64,000 nt of DNA from Phoronis australis (Eukaryota > Phoronida > Phoronidae). The stretch is taken from assembly GCA_002633005.1 (NCBI GenBank), contig NMRA01000224.1:317072-381071 (forward strand), read 5' to 3'. How positions within the stretch are numbered: the first letter of the stretch is position 1; the number at the start of each line of letters is the position of its first letter. The notes below the pieces were generated by a model. The model did no database searches. It was not told the origin of the DNA and worked only from the letters and a program-made list of their open reading frames with translations. Below, piece by piece: positions 58,221 through 64,000 of this stretch. Position numbers and translations under genes: made by a program.

Positions 58221-58397
58221 ATTGACCTATCGCCAGCATTTTGAGTGACAGCTTAACTGACCATTTAGAACGCAGCATGATTGACACACCTTCGTTTCCA
58301 AGCCGCCATTTTACCCGACAAACAACACGGTACTGGGTAAAACTTATTGTTTGTTAGTCGACATTACGCAAGGAGGCGGAGCTTGCGATAGGTCAAT
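58221..58397. mobile_element. 177-bp MITE, copy 2
   Basis: ATTGACCTATCGCC...GCGATAGGTCAAT; the terminal repeats are cleaner than in copy 1. Confidence 0.87.
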
Positions 58398-59839
58398 CTC
58401 CGACTAAGGACGCTAAGATGCGGAAGCGACGAAAGAAAATATGTCCGTGTAAAGTTTATAAATGTTTTCGAAAAGTTAGATCATATTTGATAGCATGTCG
58501 TTGTCGAGTAATGACGACTGGAGAATCTTCGGCCAGCCCGGGCTCAGTGCGTTTTCATGATGCATTTTTCTTTCCAAAAAGGACAGAACTCTCAATCCCT
58601 CGATTTTGGGGCCGAATATCGGCTCTATTCCCCTCTAAAAATATTAAAAAATCACGCGAAATTCCCCCACGAGACCTAAACAAGTGATTGGAAATTTTTC
58701 TTCGAAGTTCAAATCAAGTGAACCACACACTCACGGCAGATGACAATTTGAAAGAGCACAAAATGCTATTTGAGACATAGCCTATGAGAGCTTGTAACAG
58801 GGTGGGGGTCTTATTGATGGTGATCGGGAGCTAGATTTTTCCCGTCACTCGGCGAAAAAATCCCCCTCGTGAAGGCACAGGCATCTTTCCCCTCGCCGGT
58901 ATGAACGAACCAGGCCCCTGCGAAAAAACATGATAACTATGCTTGCTCTGTCCAGTTAACTGAAATTGAGCTCTAAAACGAGGTTATGCTTTAGACGAAC
59001 GAATTATGTACGTGTTTTAATTTTAAAATTCAACTTGGCACAGATTGATATTTGAAACCTAACACATGCAATAGACGTAAGAATTATTAAAACAAAGAAA
59101 GCAGAATTGATGGTCAAAAAAATAATTTTCAATTACGAGCCAGGTTTTTTTATTTTAATAAAAATATATTTAATAACATCAATTATTCTTTCAGATAAAT
59201 GACAAATCAGTTGTTAGTCCCAGTAGTCCCTACCTCACCAGGACCTAGCTAGGCTATGCTTGATGTTAATATTCTTGATTAACAAATTAAACCAGATGCA
59301 CATGACAGCAAAATGCTGTCGAATATTTCATCAACCCGTCAACAATAAGAGCAGACGAACTGGTTTGTGTAGAAATTAGCATTTTTATCAACAATTTACA
59401 AGAAGAAACGTAACCCTGCATTCAGCATAATACCTAGCCGTAACACGTAGATCGCCGCAATTTGGTCGTATTTACTTTTCATGTTTTGAACCTTGTTTTC
59501 CGAAAAAAGCTTATACCCTTTAGCCAGACAACTCTTTGGTGCATTGACTTGTTCTCTAATGTATTTTTTACGTCTCTGTGGTTAATTATTGACACATTTT
59601 TAAGATTTAATATCCAGGTTGGACTCGGAAGACCGGCCATTTAACTCCCGCAATATCAACTTCGGCTTCGTTTATCGCAGTGAGCCTCGCTTTGGATTTT
59701 TATGTCTGCCGCGTGAATCGAGTCTATTCGGAAAATTTACATTAACTAGAGGGCACGTGTGTTTTAGCGGTGATAGATTAAGCAGCCTCGATTTTGCGAG
59801 CCCTTTAAATACATGGTGAAATGGCTTGCAGCCGTGTCA

Positions 59840-61496
59840 ACTGAATTTGAGATTGCGTGAAAAGGGTGCTTCTGTGAGAGGAAGTAAGCACCACCTTATA
59901 CAAAGGTAAGGTTTGCGATTATTTTAACGATTATTCCATGTTTATTCTACTGATGCCAATTAACTGAGGTACTCACCGATGTCGACTTCGCGGCAGTTGC
60001 CAGTCGGTTTAATCCTTGTTTGTTGTTATACGTGTACGATACGTGACGTAGCACTCGGGATCTTTTCGTACATCAAAGCAGTATTATTGTTTGGAATGAT
60101 TTCTATCAGGTTTATCACTGACAGTTACATCAATCAATGCTGAATGTTTACGCTGTCAACTCGAGTTTGGTTAGTGAGTTGAGATTACAATCCAACTGAG
60201 CCCAATGGCAAAGGGTACGTGACAAAACTTCCATCAGACTATTTGCTTACTCCCTATCCTATGTCTTCCGGAAATCTATTACATGTTGAAATGAAAGTCT
60301 ATCGTGTCTGTGTTCACGTGACCTTTGGTTTTTAGGTTTTAGGGTTTGTACCGTGCAGAGGAAATATGCATCTCTTCTAGTGCACCGTCGCTGAATGAAC
60401 AAAAATTAGTTTTAAGCATTTGACTGCACCTAACCAGCAAGATCTTCCTATCCAGTGCAGATCTGTTGTCAAAGCCTACTTTCTATATCAGAGACAATGA
60501 ACCAAGTCTTTGAAAACGAACAGCTATTTTTAAGAAATGTATGTAAGTCATTTTGTTAATTTACTTATTCAGGTCCTTAGCGGGGGATTGGCATAGGGGG
60601 TTAGGGTTGTAAAATTTGGTGCAACTAAATGTGTGGAAATAACAGGTAATAGTGTATGGGGGAAATAGCATGGTGAGGTCATTCTTAACCTTCATGAAGT
60701 TTCTTCAAGTTTATTTCATGAGACTGCTTTGCTATCAATTCTAAACCCATAAAAATATATTACATTTTCTGAATTCTCAGTGACTGAATAGTCTTAACTA
60801 ATGCCTTGAAATGTTGCAAGTCGTTTATAAATTCAAAAGATTGCCATTGTTTTGTGCAAATTGCATTTTTGAGTGGTGCCTTACGATTTGTAATTACTCT
60901 TAAACAACAAAAAGATTATCCATCAAATTTAAATGACCCAAGTCTTCATATCTTCTGTTAGAAGAAACATTAAAAGTCTGAGAAACGGTTTACTTAGCCT
61001 TAGACTAGTATGCTTGACAGACCCATGAATCTGTTATTGGAGTTTAAAATTGCTGAAAGTATCAAAAATAAAAAGGCTTGAAAATGGGTAACAAAGGTTT
61101 TAAGTTGTCACAAAAAACTTGCATATTTTGCTGACAAGTGATGCGTTTAAAGAATTGTTATGACTGCGAATGAAAAATAAAGACGCAGTTTTATACAATA
61201 CTTATTATTTATATAAACCTCTGCTTTCTGAAAATAGTAATTATTTTATTTTGTGTGAAATTGTAGAGCAGTCGCCATATCATATTTTTGAAAAACATGG
61301 GTAGCATTTTTGACCCAAGCTGGAGTACTTAATCATTCATATTTCAATATTTGTTCCACGTTCAGTGACATTTTAAGGACACTTCAAGCTGCTACATAGA
61401 TAAGCTTTGTTACTCCTTTCTCTTCCCACAGCATTTCGACACACCAGCAGTGCTGCATGGCACAATGTACAAGTCAGTGGGCCTGGAGAAATGTGA
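59840..61496 (+). CDS. Possible short gene, 41-residue product (tentative)
   Basis: TATA-like TTTAAATA at 59804, a leader exon ending at 59905 (AAAG/GTAAGG), a second exon ending at 60214 with ATG at 60205, a third at 60492-60542 (TATATCAG; GTAAGT) and a last from 61432 (CTCTTCCCACAG). Joined, phases agree: MAKETMNQVFENEQLFLRNV then SFRHTSSAAWHNVQVSGPGE M, stop at 61494-61496. The product is not recognised and has no domain. A non-coding RNA, or other frames of the last exon, remain possible. Confidence 0.25.
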
Positions 61497-63273
61497 ATCG
61501 CAGTACTAAGTTACCATAAGACAATGTGTCAGAGGATTGTTTGTGTATGAAGAGGAACTATATCTGATTGCTACACAAGTCAGCCTCGTTGGTGAGGATG
61601 CCCTTTCATAGGCGATGAGTCATTTGTGGACAATAGCTTATTTCCTTTCCTGTAAGAAGACCTAGTGACACTCTGGTCTAGTTCAGGGTCAGATTTTGGG
61701 CACAAAACGATTCAAGTGATATGCTGTTGTGTTTACCTTCAAGGATCTAATTGTGGATGTTACTGATGTTGACTGAGGTTACATGAAGAAAAGACACGTG
61801 CCGAAACTGGACCTTGTTTACAAGCACTTCTATAGGCCATTGAAACTAGATCCCAGTGAAATAAAAACCAAAAGCATCTGGTATAAATGCCTGGTCTTTC
61901 TCACTGAGTGACATTAACTTTTCCTTTCAGAAGAAATGCTTTATACTAAAGGTAAAACTTTTCAATTTGGTACACATTATGGGGAATGACATTCAGTGAC
62001 TGCATCGATTGTCTTCTTGTCAGTAAAAATCCCGTTAATGTTACACTTTGACGATCAAATAAATTTTCAATCAACAGGCAACTTTGTCACCAATTATTGA
62101 AGCCACAATATTGCTTCAGTTTTAACGCCCCATACAGTACAGTTGTGCTTAGTGTTTATAAAGGTGAAACGATTACCGAATACGCTTGCGAATTGCCATT
62201 TTCCTGTTGACCCATAGAAATGTGCAGCGATCAAAATGAAGTATTCCCTTTATTTGCATTTGATTTGTTTGTGTGTGTGTAATTATTTTTAGAGCTTTCT
62301 TCAGATGGCCTTTGAAGTTTTGTTTTAACTTGTCTACGAACAAAAGTTCGACATGCAAGAAAAGTATGTTTACAATTGTAGCTAGCTGGAGAAGAATCTG
62401 CTATGCACAAGATTCGAGAACAACCACATACATACAAAGAAACAACATTGTTAAAAGCAGTTGTAATTTTCCCAATAAACTCAGTCCATAATCAGGCATA
62501 TCAAGGGCTGAATTTCTGAATTAGTTTCAATTCTCTCAGGTAATTGCTGAAGGATTGCTTTTCACTTTGTCCAAAGGTAAAATAGACGGTCAGGCGGCTG
62601 GTTTCAGTCGCTTTCTCTTACCTGTAACAGAATAGTCAGAGAAATATTAGCAAATTATAAAAGAAAACTCAAGAAGAAACTACTTTTGTAAGGCAGAACA
62701 TACTTGACGTTTCATCTTCATGTTTATATGTAGAAACTAATAATCTTTGTACCCAAGTCTTATTTAAGATCTGAATTAAAACATGTTAAACAGGCTAAAA
62801 GTGATTTAACAATGAGTATTTTTCATGACACCTAAAATGTGCTTCTGATCTCAACAAGTAAAATTCATTCTAAGTGTCAATTTTTACTGCAATGCAATGT
62901 TACGACATTTACTAAATAGCTTATTCATCTTAATTCGGTAACTTCTCTGGTAGTCCGGGGGGTGGGGTCCGCTACAAAATAAGGAAACTCACTCATCCAG
63001 ATAATTTTATTGGACATAGCATAGCTTTGAAAAGAAACTGCTGTGAAAAAGTCACCCTTGACTTCTGAGCGTCACGTACATGTACATCCACCTCTTATAT
63101 ATTATCGGGCGCACTCCTACCGAGGACAATATGTGATTATGGGCTGCAAGCCTACCTGGCATCCGAGTCCCGGGTGAGTTTCCGGAAACACTTAGTTCCA
63201 CTCAATAAACCCGTTATTCAGTGGGGTAACATCACCGAACGATGTCGATAGAAACTGATTGCTAAAACCTTAC
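61497..63273. other. Non-coding stretch
   Basis: AT-rich; a short (TG)n at 62267, a candidate recursive splice site at 62621 (minus). No exon recognised. Confidence 0.5.
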
Positions 63274-63598
63274 CAAGTAACGGTAGTGAAGTCTCCCAAT
63301 GGAAATGCATAGAGCACAAACGGGCTTCGGCATCCACACACTTTTTGTCAATTAGTTGACTCTTTTGACCGCAATTCTCCACCAATGTAGTGAGCTTAGG
63401 TCTTTTGGGAATTGTGGCCACCTGTCGAAGACTTGCACTAGGTGAAATAGCAATAATAAGGCTTAGTGCGACGACGTATTTCGATAACAATTCCGTCTTT
63501 TCAACCAGCTGTTTACATGCAGACAGCGACGCATGCGCAATTGAATCACCATTAGTACAGCAGCGACACCGCGAGGAGAATTCTCCGAATAGCCCCAT
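63274..63598 (-). CDS. Possible first exon of a minus-strand gene with a signal-anchor
   Basis: ATG at 63598 opens 108 codons to a GTAAGG donor at 63273, phase 1. Features: cysteine-rich start (SSRCRCCTNG), hydrophobic segment YVVALSLIIAISPSASLRQV, and CGQKSQLIDKKCVDAEARLC. Layout suits a type II membrane or secreted protein; a downstream ATG is not available before the hydrophobic part. No next exon found in the window, and the opposite strand is also open here, so coding status is uncertain. Confidence 0.3.
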
Positions 63599-64000
63599 TA
63601 AGCGAAGCTATGGTCTACTTTCCGAGGACCGAAAAAAGCTGCAACAGCACAAATTTAAGTTCTTCCACAGTCGATTAACAAATATCAGCATGTACAACTG
63701 GTCTTATTTCAAAGTGTCAGAGCTTCAATTATTTCTTCTTAATTCAAACCAAAATAAGGCCCATGTTGCCACTGAATCTACAGAGTGTCTCAAACTAGAT
63801 ACAACCCATTTACACAACACCAATTTCTACCTGTGGGTCTACAAGAAATTCCACTAAGACTTTCATGTATTTTTTCTAAAAATGCAAAACAGAAACAATA
63901 ATTTCTGCACTTCGTGGATCAACAAAGTCCCATGCGACTCACCCTTTTGATTCTGGGCCACTGGCACGTCACACTTTAGTACGTTCTGCCATGTGAACTG

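Larger units (their letters stand above)
49666..59839. other. Gene-poor, repeat-rich region
   Basis: Holds a degenerate ~37-bp tandem repeat (50225-50370, CCAGCCCTATGTTCACTCG), a weak exon candidate (52312-52448), SINEs, an element of ACGACCGAAA words and the second THAP transposon. The 50.4-52.2 kb stretch shows nothing recognisable. Confidence 0.55.

Noticed and set aside
63390-63857. 155-codon plus-strand open frame
   Set aside because: Antisense to the minus-strand exon candidate for part of its length; no domain, no splice or promoter support.

Overview
This is eukaryotic, animal genomic DNA: AT-rich, with split genes, GT-AG introns and a very dense load of transposable elements. Gene content and repeats (Penelope-like endonuclease fragments, a LINE 3' end, tRNA-derived SINEs, THAP-domain transposon remnants, many MITEs) suggest an invertebrate bilaterian, probably a marine deuterostome such as an echinoderm, hemichordate or lancelet. 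I cannot fix the species.

Left half (376-30374, minus strand): one complete gene for sortilin, the VPS10-domain sorting receptor. I could join 21 coding exons with consistent splice phases into 854 residues: signal peptide, propeptide with a furin site, ten-bladed propeller with Asp-boxes, a 10CC module with all ten cysteines, one membrane span, and a cytoplasmic tail with a YSSL motif and an acidic DDDMLE end. Its introns hold SINEs, MITEs, a THAP-type transposon, several minisatellites, a roughly 1.7 kb palindrome split by a 2.4 kb insertion, and clusters of CTCF-like motifs. E-box sites of the CLEAR and M-box type lie just upstream of the start codon.

Middle (30.4-40 kb): intergenic DNA with a hairpin element; an apparently intronless plus-strand gene of unknown function (34219 to about 34985, reading frame broken near its 3' end, poly(A) signal at 35014); then a nest of elements at 35459-37752, in which a MITE is interrupted by a Penelope-like fragment that itself adjoins a LINE 3' end.

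Right-centre (39756-49665, plus strand): a five-exon gene for a 598-residue protein with a central set of weak ankyrin repeats and a long charged, serine-rich tail. Its first intron carries another Penelope-like GIY-YIG fragment, an orphan cysteine-rich exon and further hairpin and tandem repeats.

Right end (49.7-64 kb): mostly repeats, including a second copy of the THAP-type transposon, a second copy of a 177-bp MITE, SINEs and an element made of repeats centred on ACGACCGAAA. It also has weak signs of genes: a possible short plus-strand transcription unit (59840-61496) and a possible minus-strand first exon at 63274-63598 followed by a candidate recursive splice site. The functions of the three non-sortilin candidate genes are not recognised.
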